Shown here: positions 13,279-21,667 of the stretch, in pieces
Position numbering within the stretch: position 1 is the stretch's first letter
Layout: every line of letters begins with the position of its first letter
Assembly: GCA_019117525.1 (NCBI GenBank)
Contig: DWZO01000051.1
Span: 1-25,799 of the forward strand
Source of the DNA: Allocoprobacillus merdigallinarum
Lineage (GTDB): Bacteria > Bacillota_I > Bacilli_A > Erysipelotrichales > Coprobacillaceae
Direction of reading: 5' to 3'
DNA length: 25,799 nucleotides
Position numbers and translations under genes: made by a program
The notes under the pieces: generated by a model
Database searches by the model: none
What the model was told of the DNA's origin: nothing
Seen by the model: the letters and a program-made list of their open reading frames with translations, nothing else

Positions 13279-14025
13279 TTAAAGTTTTGTCAAAATCTCA
13301 TACCCATCACTTGTAATGACAATAGTATGTTCATAATGAGCTGCGAGAGATCTATCTCTTGTTACAACAGTCCAATCATCATCTAAGACATCAGTTTCAC
13401 ATCTTCCTAGATGAGCCATTGGTTCTATTGCTAAAGTCATTCCCTCTTTTAATCTAGGTCCTTTTCCTGGTGCTCCATAATTAGGAACAGCAGGATCTTC
13501 ATGAACTTTTGTGCCAATTCCATGACCTGTATAATCTCTTGGAGTTGAACATCCATGATTTTCTAGATATGTTTGAACAGCATGAGATATATCGGATAAA
13601 CGATTACCAGGTTTGACTTGTGCTAAACCTGCATAAAGTGCTTCTTCAGTCACTTTCATAAGATGAGCAGCATCATCACTAATCTGCCCTACAGCATATG
13701 TCCAAGCACTATCACCATGATAGCCCTTATAACATGCACCTACATCCACTGAGATAATATCACCATCTTTAAGTTTTCTATGATCAGGAATCCCATGAAC
13801 AACAACTTCATTAATTGAAGTACATACTGCTCCTGGAAAACCATATAGGTTCAAAAATGATGGTGTTGCAGCAGCATCACGTATAATCTTTTCACAGAAT
13901 TTATTAATTTCCATGGTTGTGATTCCAGGTTTAATAAATTCTTTTAAGTGACTATGAACAAGTGCCACAATGCGACCAGCCTCACGCATCAACTCAATTT
14001 CTCTTTGGTCTTTTGTGACAATCAT
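13279..14025 (-). CDS. map: Methionine aminopeptidase, type I
   Basis: Removes the initiator methionine from new proteins. The pita-bread fold's five metal ligands are visible: D94 and D105 (SVDVGACYKGYHGDSAWT), H168 (YTGHGIGTKVHEDP), E201 (LAIEP) and E232 (YEHTIV). The catalytic H77 is also present (VVHGIP). At 248 residues without an N-terminal zinc finger, it is a type Ia enzyme. Its ATG overlaps the adk stop by one base (TAATG), with GGAGGG inside adk as the ribosome binding site, so the two are translationally coupled. Confidence 0.98.
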   Translation of the reverse strand: MIVTKDQREIELMREAGRIVALVHSHLKEFIKPGITTMEINKFCEKIIRDAAATPSFLNLYGFPGAVCTSINEVVVHGIPDHRKLKDGDIISVDVGACYKGYHGDSAWTYAVGQISDDAAHLMKVTEEALYAGLAQVKPGNRLSDISHAVQTYLENHGCSTPRDYTGHGIGTKVHEDPAVPNYGAPGKGPRLKEGMTLAIEPMAHLGRCETDVLDDDWTVVTRDRSLAAHYEHTIVITSDGYEILTKL

Positions 14026-14672
14026 TATTTACCCTCCAAGCTTTTTTCAATGTCTTTAAAGACGTCTTCCATAGGTTGGTCACCGTTAATATTAATGATT
14101 GTACCTTTCATTGTATAATAATCAATCAAAGGTCGAGTTTGTTTGTTATACGTATCAAGTCTAATTTTGACAGCTTCTTCGCTCTCATCTTCTCTTTGAT
14201 ACAAAGTTCCACCACATTTGTCACAAACACCTTCAACTTTAGGTGGATTAAATTCAACATGGAATGTTGCTCCACAATTTTTGCAAGTTCTTCTACCAGA
14301 CAATCTTGTGATTAATTTTTCAACTGGAATGTCTAAATTTATAATTGCATCAATTGTAAAATCAAATTCTTTCGCAATACTTTCAAGTTCTCTCGCTTGA
14401 ACTATTGTTCTAGGGAATCCATCTAAGATAAAACCATTTTCAAAAGTGTTTTCACTTAAATATTCCCTAAGCATTTCAATCGTATAATCGTCTGGTACAA
14501 GGTGCCCAAATTGCATGAAATATTTAGCAATTACACCAAACTTTGTTTGTTCACGTAAAGCTTTTCTAAATAAATCGCCAGTAGATATTTGTGTTAAACC
14601 GTATTTTTTAACAAGTCTTTCAGCTTGAGTCCCTTTACCAGCACCAGGAGGCCCCATTAAAATAATGTTCAT
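14025..14672 (-). CDS. adk: Adenylate kinase, zinc-LID form
   Basis: Interconverts ATP plus AMP with two ADP. The P-loop is GPPGAGKGT (7-15), and the AMP-binding region is STGDLFRKAL, with GFPRT at 85-89. The LID domain carries C130, C133, C150 and C153 in CxxC pairs, the structural zinc site common in Gram-positive bacteria. At 215 residues it is the long form. AGAGGTG precedes the ATG. It follows secY by 23 bp and is coupled to map. The secY-adk-map order is standard. Confidence 0.98.
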   Translation of the reverse strand: MNIILMGPPGAGKGTQAERLVKKYGLTQISTGDLFRKALREQTKFGVIAKYFMQFGHLVPDDYTIEMLREYLSENTFENGFILDGFPRTIVQARELESIAKEFDFTIDAIINLDIPVEKLITRLSGRRTCKNCGATFHVEFNPPKVEGVCDKCGGTLYQREDESEEAVKIRLDTYNKQTRPLIDYYTMKGTIININGDQPMEDVFKDIEKSLEGK

Positions 14673-14695
14673 TTTTCTACACCTCTTTTATTATA

Positions 14696-15997
14696 CTATT
14701 TTCTAATATATCCATGATACTCTTTACGAGTAATTAAAGTTTTAATCTGTCTTGTTGTTTCAAGAGCAACACCTGTAATGATAATCAATCCAGTTCCTCC
14801 TAATGTCAAAGCAGCATTAGAAGTTTGTGACCAAATAACTGGTGTTATGATAGGAATTGCCGCAACAATAACTAAGAAGATTGATCCGACAACAGTTACT
14901 CTATTTAAAACCGTACTTATGAATTTTTCTGTATCTAAACCAGTTCTTACGCCAGGAATTGATCCACCATTTTTCTTTAAATCATTGCTAATCTTATGTG
15001 CATCAATTTGTAAATTAGAATAGAAGAATGCAAATAAAACTATCATAAGAAGATATAAGCAAAAACCAAATGGTTCCTGATAATTCAAAATGGTATCAAT
15101 AGTTCGCGTTATATTATTTGAATCCATAAAACTAATGATTGTTCTTGGAGCTGCTAATACAGATGCAGCAAAGATAACTGGCAATACACCTGAACTATTA
15201 ATCTTAATAGGCATATGTGTCGTATCTTTTGTTCTCATTGTTGGATTAGAATTTGTTGCATACATAATTGGTATTTTTCTAACTGCACCTTCGTTAAACA
15301 CTACAAAGATAACAATTGCTAAATATACAATGACAAACAATGCATACCACAAAATTCCTAAAATCATTGTCTGTGTTCCCTTATCAAATGAAACCAAATT
15401 GTTGAATGTTGTAATAAAGTTAGTTGGTAAACTTGCCACAATACCTGTGAAAATCAATAATGATGTTCCGTTTCCAACACCCTTTTGAGTGATTTGATCA
15501 CCCATCCACATAGCCAACATACTTCCTGCTATCATAACAAGAACTACATAAGCATAATTCCACAATGATGATGAACCAAGAATTCCATACATGTTATCAA
15601 ATGCGTATGTTAATGATCCACCTTGAATAGCAGCCAAGACGAGTGTAACATATCGTGTCACTCTATCTTTTTTCTTTTTACCAGTATTTCCTTCTTTTTG
15701 CCATTGAGCTAATACTGGAATAACATCCATTGATAATAATTCAATAATAATAGATGCTGTAATATATGGAGAAATTCCTAATGAAAATATAGAAAATCTC
15801 TCTAACATTCCTCCACCTAACATGTTCATAATTCCTAGGATACCACTATTAGCTGCTGAAGCTGTAATTGCATCAGCATTAATTGACGGAATTGTAATAG
15901 CAGCACCCAAACGGAATACAAACAACATACCAAGTGTAAATAAGATTCTACGACGTAATTCTCCTTTTTTAAAAACATTCTTAAAAAAGTTTAACAT
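14696..15997 (-). CDS. secY: Protein translocase subunit SecY
   Basis: The pore-forming subunit of the Sec translocon in the cytoplasmic membrane. The 433 residues hold about ten transmembrane segments, beginning RRRILFTLGMLFVFRLGAAITIP. Other conserved parts are a plug-region stretch of small residues (SGILGIMNMLGGGML), GISPYITASIIIELLS, and YSNLQIDAHKISNDLKKNGGSIPGVRTG near the cytoplasmic loop that contacts SecA and ribosomes. Its start lies one base after the rplO stop, with GAGGTGA inside rplO, which implies coupling. Confidence 0.98.
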   Translation of the reverse strand: MLNFFKNVFKKGELRRRILFTLGMLFVFRLGAAITIPSINADAITASAANSGILGIMNMLGGGMLERFSIFSLGISPYITASIIIELLSMDVIPVLAQWQKEGNTGKKKKDRVTRYVTLVLAAIQGGSLTYAFDNMYGILGSSSLWNYAYVVLVMIAGSMLAMWMGDQITQKGVGNGTSLLIFTGIVASLPTNFITTFNNLVSFDKGTQTMILGILWYALFVIVYLAIVIFVVFNEGAVRKIPIMYATNSNPTMRTKDTTHMPIKINSSGVLPVIFAASVLAAPRTIISFMDSNNITRTIDTILNYQEPFGFCLYLLMIVLFAFFYSNLQIDAHKISNDLKKNGGSIPGVRTGLDTEKFISTVLNRVTVVGSIFLVIVAAIPIITPVIWSQTSNAALTLGGTGLIIITGVALETTRQIKTLITRKEYHGYIRK

Positions 15998-15998
15998 C

Positions 15999-16439
15999 CT
16001 AGATCACCTCAGTTTTTCCACCTGCAGCTTCAATTGCAGCAATGGCTGACTTTGAGAATTTCTTTGCTTTAACAGTTAAAGCAACTTCTAACTTTCCATT
16101 ACCTAAAACTTTTAAACCATCTAATTCTTTTTTAATTAAACCACATTCTTTTAAAGCAGCCATATCTACAACACTACCTGCTTCAAATTTATTTAAATCT
16201 TCTACATTAACAATAGCATATTCAACTCTATTGAAGTTTGTGAAACCACGTTTTGGTAAACGCATGAATAATGGTGTTTGTCCACCTTCAAATCCAGGTT
16301 TTTTTCCTCCACCACTTCTAGCTCCAGCACCTTTTTGACCTCTACCAGAAGTTTTACCATGTCCTGAGCTTGTTCCACGTCCAACACGTTTTCTATTTCT
16401 ACGTGCTCCTTCAGTGTATTGTAATTCGTGTAATTTCAT
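15999..16439 (-). CDS. rplO: 50S ribosomal protein L15 (uL15)
   Basis: The 146 residues start MKLHELQYTEGARRNRKRVGRG. A long glycine-rich, arginine-rich N-terminal extension that penetrates 23S rRNA follows (GTSSGHGKTSGRGQKGAGARSGGG as separate GRG/GSG runs), then GFEGGQTPLFMRLPKRGF and a C-terminal globular domain ending EAAGGKTEVI. L15 assembles late in the large subunit. GGAGGTG precedes the ATG; rpmD ends 11 bp upstream and secY begins right after. Confidence 0.98.
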   Translation of the reverse strand: MKLHELQYTEGARRNRKRVGRGTSSGHGKTSGRGQKGAGARSGGGKKPGFEGGQTPLFMRLPKRGFTNFNRVEYAIVNVEDLNKFEAGSVVDMAALKECGLIKKELDGLKVLGNGKLEVALTVKAKKFSKSAIAAIEAAGGKTEVI

Positions 16440-16450
16440 TTTTACACCTC

Positions 16451-16642
16451 CTACTTACTTTCTTCAACTTTAACAAGGTGGCTAACAGTATTAATCATAC
16501 CTTGAATCGTTTCGCTATTTACTTTTTCAACTGATTTGTGCATTTTTGTTAAACCTAACGCTTTAAGAGTATCCTTTTGATTCTTTTTAGCACCAATTGG
16601 ACTTTTTACAAGCGTAATGATAACTGTATTTTTTTCTGCCAT
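16451..16642 (-). CDS. rpmD: 50S ribosomal protein L30 (uL30)
   Basis: A 63-residue protein with VIITLVKSPIGAKKNQKDTLKALGL and the basic MHKSVEKVN stretch typical of bacterial L30. It binds the large subunit next to 5S rRNA contacts. The ATG is preceded by AGGAGGAG within the 14-bp gap after rpsE. Length and position between rpsE and rplO are standard. Confidence 0.97.
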   Translation of the reverse strand: MAEKNTVIITLVKSPIGAKKNQKDTLKALGLTKMHKSVEKVNSETIQGMINTVSHLVKVEESK

Positions 16643-16656
16643 TTCTTACGCTCCTC

Positions 16657-17220
16657 CTATCCGTAAATTTCTTCAACTTTTTTATCTCTTAATTCAGCAA
16701 CTTGTTGAACAGTTTTTAATAATTTTAAACCTTCTACAGTTGCACGAACCATGTTGATTGGAGTTCTTGAACCAATTGATTTAGAAATAATATCTGAATA
16801 TCCAGCCAATTCAACAACAGCACGAACTGGTCCACCAGCAATGATTCCAGTACCTTCAGATGCAGGTCTTAAGAATACATGTCCTGATCCATACATACCA
16901 TTGATTTCATGAGGAATTGTTCCATGAATAATTGGTACATTAATAACATTTCTTTTAGCTGCTTCAGATGCTTTTCTAATAGCATCAGGTACTTCGTTAG
17001 CTTTACCTGTTCCAAATCCAACGCGACCTTTTTTATCACCGATAACTACTAATGCAGCAAAGCGGAATTTACGTCCACCTTTAACAACTTTAGTTACACG
17101 GTTAATTGTGACAACACGTTCTTCGAATTCTTTTTCAACTCTTGGTCCATTTCTTCTTGGTCCATTTTTTCTTGGTCCATTTCTTCTTGGTCCATTTTCT
17201 CTTGGTTTACGTTGTTCCAT
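16657..17220 (-). CDS. rpsE: 30S ribosomal protein S5 (uS5) with repetitive N-terminal extension
   Basis: S5 acts in decoding accuracy at the mRNA entry side of the small subunit. The core starts near residue 32 (FEERVVTINRVTKVVKGGRKFRFAALVVIGD) and runs through SEGTGIIAGGPVRAVVELAG to the C-terminus. At 187 residues it is about 20 longer than usual. The excess is an N-terminal, low-complexity, arginine-rich tail built on a five-residue period, RNGPR or KNGPR repeated four times, encoded by a 15-bp tandem DNA repeat. The ATG at 17220 has AGGAGG upstream and is the only start that gives normal spacing to rplR. Confidence 0.97.
   Translation of the reverse strand: MEQRKPRENGPRRNGPRKNGPRRNGPRVEKEFEERVVTINRVTKVVKGGRKFRFAALVVIGDKKGRVGFGTGKANEVPDAIRKASEAAKRNVINVPIIHGTIPHEINGMYGSGHVFLRPASEGTGIIAGGPVRAVVELAGYSDIISKSIGSRTPINMVRATVEGLKLLKTVQQVAELRDKKVEEIYG
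17141..17205. repeat. 15-bp tandem repeat inside rpsE
   Basis: CTTGGTCCATTT plus a variable triplet (CTT, TTT, CTT, TCT) occurs four times in register with the reading frame, followed by a partial fifth copy. It encodes Arg/Lys-Asn-Gly-Pro-Arg units near the S5 N-terminus. In-frame 15-bp units could expand or shrink by slippage without breaking the gene. Confidence 0.85.
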
Positions 17221-17234
17221 TCTTTAACCTCCTA

Positions 17235-17591
17235 TTAGAATTTTAATCCAGCTTCTCTAGCAGCTTCAGCTAGTGCTTTCACACGACCATGATAAATATA
17301 TCCACCACGATCGAATACTACATTTTCAATATTTTTGGCGATAGCTCTCTTTGCAATTTCAGTACCAACCTGTGTAGCACCTTCAACATTTCCACCGTTT
17401 GCTAATTTCATATCTACTGAAGATGCAGCAACCAAAGTCACTCCATTGACATCATCAATGATTTGTGCATGGATATGAGAGCTTGAACGGAATACATTTA
17501 AACGAGGACATTCAGGAGTTCCACTGATTTTTCTACGAACTCTTGCATGACGTTTTTTACGTAAATCGTTTCTTGACATAGTTTTAGCCAT
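17235..17591 (-). CDS. rplR: 50S ribosomal protein L18 (uL18)
   Basis: A 118-residue 5S rRNA-binding protein. It has the basic N-terminus RKKRHARVRRKISGTPECPRLNVFRSS, followed by HIHAQIIDDVNG and the C-terminal FDRGGYIYHGRVKALAEAAREAGLKF. L18 together with L5 helps dock 5S rRNA in the large subunit. GGAAGGAG precedes the start; it lies 28 bp after rplF and 14 bp before rpsE. Confidence 0.98.
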   Translation of the reverse strand: MAKTMSRNDLRKKRHARVRRKISGTPECPRLNVFRSSSHIHAQIIDDVNGVTLVAASSVDMKLANGGNVEGATQVGTEIAKRAIAKNIENVVFDRGGYIYHGRVKALAEAAREAGLKF

Positions 17592-17619
17592 GATAATAGC
17601 TCCTTCCTTATTTCATTAA

Positions 17620-18165
17620 CTACTTTTTACCAGCAGTTTTACCTTCTTTTCTAATAATTCTTTCATCAACGTATTTGATACCTTTTCCTTTATAAGGTTC
17701 AGGTTTCTTCACAGCTCTAATTCTTGCTGCAATTTCTCCAACTCTTTCTTTAGAGATTCCTGATACAATAATTGATGTCTGAGATGGAGTTTCAATTTTA
17801 ACTCCTTCTTCACCTTCAACTTCAACTGGATGAGAATATCCAACATTTAATACTAATTTATTACCTTGCATTTGAGCACGGTATCCAATACCAACAACTT
17901 CTAACTCTTTTTTATAACCGTTGTGTACACCTTCGATCATATTGGCAAGTAAAGCTCTTGTTGTACCGTGTAATTGTTTTACATGCTTTTGTTCACTTGT
18001 TCTGCTTACTGTAATTGTGTTTTCATCCATATTGATATTAATCAATGGTGAAAACTGTCTGACTAAAGTCCCTTTTGCACCTGTAACTGTGACAGTATTA
18101 TCAGCAGCAATTTCCACTTTTACACCTTCAGGTACGTTGATAATCTTATTACCTACACGAGACAT
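17620..18165 (-). CDS. rplF: 50S ribosomal protein L6 (uL6)
   Basis: The 181 residues begin MSRVGNKIINVPEGVKVEI and have two similar alpha/beta domains. The C-terminal PEPYKGKGIKYVDERIIRKEGKTAGKK contains the conserved signature PEPYKGKGI. L6 sits near the sarcin-ricin loop and the factor-binding site of the large subunit. GGAGGTG precedes the ATG, 28 bp after rpsH. Confidence 0.98.
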   Translation of the reverse strand: MSRVGNKIINVPEGVKVEIAADNTVTVTGAKGTLVRQFSPLININMDENTITVSRTSEQKHVKQLHGTTRALLANMIEGVHNGYKKELEVVGIGYRAQMQGNKLVLNVGYSHPVEVEGEEGVKIETPSQTSIIVSGISKERVGEIAARIRAVKKPEPYKGKGIKYVDERIIRKEGKTAGKK

Positions 18166-18193
18166 CAGTTACACCTCCTGTTTTCTTATTTTA

Positions 18194-18583
18194 TTACCAG
18201 ATATATGCTAATACTTCTCCACCGATTTGTTTAGCTCTTGCTTCTTTATCAGTCATTAATCCTTGAGAAGTAGATAATACAACGATTCCTAAACCATTTA
18301 ATACCTTAGGAATTTCATTAACTTTGGCATATTGACGAAGACCAGGTTTAGAAACTCTTTTTAACCCAGTGATAACTCTATCGTTTCCTTTATATTTTAA
18401 AGTGATGACAATGTTTTTAATGACACCTTCACCTTCAACTTTATATCCTTTAATAAATCCTTCGTTTTTCAAAATTTCAGCTAATTGCACTTTTAATTTT
18501 GATGCAGGAACCACAACTTCATCATGACGTTGTTGATTCGCATTACGAATTCTTGTTAACATATCTGCAATTGGATCTGTCAT
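18194..18583 (-). CDS. rpsH: 30S ribosomal protein S8 (uS8)
   Basis: The 129 residues start MTDPIADMLTRIRNANQQRHDEV and end with the family signature GIVVLSTSQGLMTDKEARAKQIGGEVLAYIW. S8 is a primary binder of 16S rRNA. In E. coli it is the translational repressor of the spc operon; whether that holds in this lineage cannot be told here. GGAGGA lies nine bases before the ATG, 33 bp after rpsN. Confidence 0.98.
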   Translation of the reverse strand: MTDPIADMLTRIRNANQQRHDEVVVPASKLKVQLAEILKNEGFIKGYKVEGEGVIKNIVITLKYKGNDRVITGLKRVSKPGLRQYAKVNEIPKVLNGLGIVVLSTSQGLMTDKEARAKQIGGEVLAYIW

Positions 18584-18616
18584 TTGAAATGTCCTCCTTC
18601 CATTTGGATGATTTGA

Positions 18617-18802
18617 TTACCAGCTTGCTTTTTTAACACCAGGAATTTCACCTTTATAAGCTAATTCTCTGAAGCAAATACGGCATAATTTGAATTTTTT
18701 AATTACTGCATGTGGACGTCCACAACGTTCGCATCTTGTATATTCACGAACTTTGTATTTTTGAGGACGTTGTTGTTTAACTTTCATTGATGTTTTAGCC
18801 AT
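18617..18802 (-). CDS. rpsN: 30S ribosomal protein S14, zinc type (uS14, 61 aa)
   Basis: The short, zinc-binding form (also called rpsZ or S14 type Z): C24, C27, C40 and C43 form the two CxxC pairs around GRPHAVIKKFKL. It is part of the small-subunit head and assembles late. Firmicutes often keep a second, zinc-free S14 elsewhere; none is in this window. AGGAGG is upstream, and it lies 14 bp after rplE. Confidence 0.98.
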   Translation of the reverse strand: MAKTSMKVKQQRPQKYKVREYTRCERCGRPHAVIKKFKLCRICFRELAYKGEIPGVKKASW

Positions 18803-18816
18803 TAATTAAGTCCTCC

Positions 18817-19356
18817 TTATTTATGGAATGGCATTCCTAATTGTGCTAATAATTCATGACCTTCTTCATCAGTTTTAGCAGTTGTTACGAATACAATATC
18901 CATTCCTCTGATTTTGTTTACTTTATCGAAATTGATTTCAGGGAAAATTAATTGTTCTTTAACACCTAAAGTATAATTTCCTCTTCCATCAAAAGAATTC
19001 TTTGGCACTCCTCTAAAATCTCTTACACGAGGTAAAGAAATACTGATTAATTTATCTAAGAATTCATACATTCTTTCTCCACGTAAAGTGACTTTGCAAC
19101 CAATTGGCATTCCTTCACGTAATTTAAATCCAGCAATTGATTTTTTAGCTCTCGTAATCACTGGTTTTTGTCCTGAAATTAAAGTTAATTCTTCAACAGC
19201 TTCATCTAATAATTTAGAGTTGCTAACTGCATCACCAACACCAATGTTGATAACAATTTTTTCCATAGCAGGAACTTGCATTACAGAACTATAATTAAAT
19301 TTAGTCATTAATGACTTAACAATTTCATTTTCATAACGTTCCTTTAGTCGGTTCAT
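18817..19356 (-). CDS. rplE: 50S ribosomal protein L5 (uL5)
   Basis: The 179-residue 5S rRNA-binding protein begins MNRLKERYENEIVKSLMTKFNYSS. It has KIVINIGVGDAVSN, the GQKPVITRAKKSIAGFKLREG signature and the C-terminal IFPEINFDKVNKIRGMDIVFVTTA. With L18 it anchors 5S rRNA and contacts the P-site tRNA. The ATG follows GGAGG within an 18-bp gap after rplX. Confidence 0.98.
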   Translation of the reverse strand: MNRLKERYENEIVKSLMTKFNYSSVMQVPAMEKIVINIGVGDAVSNSKLLDEAVEELTLISGQKPVITRAKKSIAGFKLREGMPIGCKVTLRGERMYEFLDKLISISLPRVRDFRGVPKNSFDGRGNYTLGVKEQLIFPEINFDKVNKIRGMDIVFVTTAKTDEEGHELLAQLGMPFHK

Positions 19357-19374
19357 TATTTAACCTCCTTCCGA

Positions 19375-19707
19375 TTACTTTTTCTTCTTTGTAGTTTTAT
19401 CTAATGCTTTACCTGTTTTTTTATTGATACGATATTTTTTACCGTCTTCATCAAAAGCATAACCAATTTTTACAGCTTGTTTTGCTTTTGAATCATAATA
19501 TGCAACATTAGAAACATGAATAGGTGCTTCTCTTGTTACAATACCACCTTCTGGATCAGCTTGTGAAGGTTTGATGTGTTTTGTTACCATATTCACACCT
19601 TCAACAATCACTCTATCTTCTTTTCTTAGAATTTGAATAATTTCTCCAGTTTTCCCTTTATCGCTACCAGCGATAACTTGAACTGTATCACCTACACGTA
19701 ATTTCAT
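19375..19707 (-). CDS. rplX: 50S ribosomal protein L24 (uL24)
   Basis: The 110 residues contain a KOW motif (GDTVQVIAGSDKGKTGEIIQI), then VEGVNMVTKHIKPS and the conserved EAPIHVSNVAYYD. The C-terminus has an unusually lysine-rich tail (DKTTKKKK). L24 starts assembly of the large subunit at the 5' end of 23S rRNA. AGGAGG-like bases precede the ATG, 14 bp after rplN. Confidence 0.98.
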   Translation of the reverse strand: MKLRVGDTVQVIAGSDKGKTGEIIQILRKEDRVIVEGVNMVTKHIKPSQADPEGGIVTREAPIHVSNVAYYDSKAKQAVKIGYAFDEDGKKYRINKKTGKALDKTTKKKK

Positions 19708-19721
19708 CTTCTCGTTTCCTC

Positions 19722-20090
19722 CTATAATACCTCAGGAGCTAATGATACGATTTTCATGAAATCTGCATCTCTTAACTCTCTTGCTACCGGTCCAAAGATA
19801 CGAGTTCCTCTAGGTGAATTATCATCTTTAATAATAACGCAAGCATTATCATCAAATTTAATGTATGAACCATTATCACGGTTTACACCATATTTTGTTC
19901 TTACGATAACAGCTTTTACAACTTCACCTTTTTTAACTGTACCACCTGGAGTCGCTTGTTTTACTGTCGCTACGACTACATCACCGATGTTACTAAATTT
20001 TCTATTTGAACCACCAAGGTTTCTAATTACTAGTACTTCTTTTGCTCCTGTATTGTCAGCAACTTTTAATCTGCTTTCATTCTGGATCAT
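19722..20090 (-). CDS. rplN: 50S ribosomal protein L14 (uL14)
   Basis: The 122 residues are the exact family length. It starts MIQNESRLKVADNTGAKEVLVI and contains GDVVVATVKQATPGGTVKKGEVVKAVIVRTK and SPRGTRIFGPVARELR, ending KIVSLAPEVL. L14 contacts 16S rRNA in an intersubunit bridge and is the docking site of the silencing factor RsfS. It lies 29 bp after rpsQ, with GGAGG upstream. Confidence 0.98.
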   Translation of the reverse strand: MIQNESRLKVADNTGAKEVLVIRNLGGSNRKFSNIGDVVVATVKQATPGGTVKKGEVVKAVIVRTKYGVNRDNGSYIKFDDNACVIIKDDNSPRGTRIFGPVARELRDADFMKIVSLAPEVL

Positions 20091-20119
20091 TCAAGTGACC
20101 TCCTTTCAGATTCTTCTTA

Positions 20120-20380
20120 TTAAATAATTTCTGCTTTCTTTACAATTTCTACTAAACGGAAACGTTTAGTTGCTGATAATGGACGAGTTTCCATAATTTT
20201 AACAACATCTCCATCTCTAGCAATATTTTCTTCATCATGAGCCTTAAACTTTTTAGAAGATTTAACACGTTTTCCGTATTTTTTGTGTTTTACATGAGTT
20301 TCAACTAAAACAGTAATTGTTTTATCCATTTTTGTAGAAACAACTGTTCCAGTATAAACCTTACGATTATTTCTTTCCAT
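20120..20380 (-). CDS. rpsQ: 30S ribosomal protein S17 (uS17)
   Basis: An 86-residue OB-fold primary 16S rRNA binder. It has RKVYTGTVVSTKMDKTITVLVE, then HKKYGKRVKSSKKFKAHDE and METRPLSATKRFRLVEIV, all signature stretches. It helps fold the small-subunit body. AAGGAGT precedes the ATG, 12 bp after rpmC. Confidence 0.98.
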   Translation of the reverse strand: MERNNRKVYTGTVVSTKMDKTITVLVETHVKHKKYGKRVKSSKKFKAHDEENIARDGDVVKIMETRPLSATKRFRLVEIVKKAEII

Positions 20381-20392
20381 AGTCTACTCCTT

Positions 20393-20587
20393 CTATTTGT
20401 TTAATTCTCTTTCTCTAATAATTGTTTTAATTCTTGCGATATTTTTTCTAACTGTTCTAATACGAGCAGTATTTTCTAATTGTCCTGTTGCTTGTTGGAA
20501 TCTTAATCCAAATAATTCTTTTTTGTACTCTTCTACTTTGTTAAGTAATTCTTGAGTTTCTGTATTTCTAATATCTTGAACTGTCAC
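20393..20587 (-). CDS. rpmC: 50S ribosomal protein L29 (uL29), GTG start
   Basis: The 64-residue helical hairpin protein has the conserved ELFGLRFQQATGQLENTARIRTVRKNIARIKT region. It sits at the tunnel exit, where trigger factor and SRP dock. The start codon is GTG: GAGGTGA lies six bases before GTG-ACA-GTT and there is no suitable ATG. It begins only two bases after the rplP stop, so expression probably depends partly on coupling. Confidence 0.96.
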   Translation of the reverse strand: MTVQDIRNTETQELLNKVEEYKKELFGLRFQQATGQLENTARIRTVRKNIARIKTIIRERELNK

Positions 20588-20589
20588 AA

Positions 20590-21000
20590 TTACTCACCTC
20601 TTCCAATAATCTTACATTTCACTGGTAATTTGTGAGATGCAAGTCTTAATGCTTCTCTTGCAACTTCTTCTTCTACACCAGCAACTTCGAACATAACGCG
20701 ACCTGTTTTTACAACTGCTACCCATTCTTCTGGAGCACCTTTACCTGAACCCATACGGACTTCAAGAGGTTTCTTTGTTTTAGCTAAATGAGGGAAGATT
20801 CTAATCCAAACTTGCCCACCACGTTTCATATAACGGTTCATAGCAATACGAGCTGCTTCGATTTGTCTTGAAGTAATCCAAGCACCTTCTTGAGCTTGTA
20901 ATCCATATTCACCAAAAGAAACTTGAGTTCCACCTTTAGCTTTACCTTCATATTTGATTCTATGAGGTCTTCTATATTTAGTTCTCTTAGGCATCAACAT
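20590..21000 (-). CDS. rplP: 50S ribosomal protein L16 (uL16)
   Basis: The 136 residues begin MLMPKRTKYRRPHRIKYEG. The start at M1 fits both the MLLPKR start of B. subtilis L16 and the AAAGGGGAT upstream; M3 would be spaced too far away. Further signatures are WITSRQIEAARIAMNRYMKRGG and KPLEVRMGSGKGAPEEWVAVVK. L16 shapes the A-site tRNA region of the large subunit. It starts two bases after the rpsC stop. Confidence 0.98.
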   Translation of the reverse strand: MLMPKRTKYRRPHRIKYEGKAKGGTQVSFGEYGLQAQEGAWITSRQIEAARIAMNRYMKRGGQVWIRIFPHLAKTKKPLEVRMGSGKGAPEEWVAVVKTGRVMFEVAGVEEEVAREALRLASHKLPVKCKIIGRGE

Positions 21001-21002
21001 GA

Positions 21003-21656
21003 TTATTTATCCCCTTTCTTCTTTGCAGGAAGAATTTCTCCCTTACAAATCCAAACTTTTACTCCTAATTTTCCATAAGTTGTGTCAGCTTCAGCAGTCG
21101 CATAATCAATGTCAGCTCTTAATGTATGAAGAGGTACAACACCTTCAGAATAACCTTCAGTTCTAGCCATATCAGCACCACCTAAACGTCCTGAAACAGC
21201 TGTTTTGATTCCTTTAGCACCAGCTCTCATTGCAGCTTGAATAGCTCTTTTTTGAACTGTTCTAAATGAAGCACGGTTTTCTAATTGTTCTGCAATCTTG
21301 TTTGCTACAAGTTGAGCAACAACATCTGGATTTTTAATTTCAACGATATTGATAAACACTTGTTTACCATTAACCATTTTTGCAACTTCTTTTCTTAAAG
21401 CATCAACAGCTTCACCATCTTTTCCAATAACAACACCTGGACGAGATGTATGAACATAGATGCTTACACGATTTTTAGATCTTTCAATTTCAATGTTAGC
21501 GACATAAGCGCCTTTTAACTTTGCATATAAGAATTCACGAATTTTAATATCTTCATGTAATAATGAAGCAAAGTCTTTATCATTAGCGTACCATCTTGAA
21601 TTCCAATTACGGTTAACACCAACACGTAATCCTACTGGACTTACTTTTTGACCCAT
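21003..21656 (-). CDS. rpsC: 30S ribosomal protein S3 (uS3)
   Basis: The 217-residue protein begins MGQKVSPVGLRVGVNRNWNSRWYA. It has a KH domain with the GKDG loop (RPGVVIGKDGEAVDAL) and the C-terminal AAMRAGAKGIKTAVSGRLGGADMAR signature. S3 lies at the mRNA entry tunnel and contributes to helicase activity of the ribosome. It has TAGGAGG upstream and follows rplV by 11 bp. Confidence 0.98.
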   Translation of the reverse strand: MGQKVSPVGLRVGVNRNWNSRWYANDKDFASLLHEDIKIREFLYAKLKGAYVANIEIERSKNRVSIYVHTSRPGVVIGKDGEAVDALRKEVAKMVNGKQVFINIVEIKNPDVVAQLVANKIAEQLENRASFRTVQKRAIQAAMRAGAKGIKTAVSGRLGGADMARTEGYSEGVVPLHTLRADIDYATAEADTTYGKLGVKVWICKGEILPAKKKGDK

Positions 21657-21667
21657 ACTTTGCCCTC

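Noticed and set aside
15090..15488. 132-codon plus-strand open frame opposite secY
   Set aside because: It is antisense to a highly conserved membrane protein, is explained by secY codon composition, and lacks a ribosome binding site.
19756..20127. 123-codon plus-strand open frame opposite rplN
   Set aside because: Mirror of a conserved ribosomal protein gene, with no ribosome binding site or recognisable protein features.
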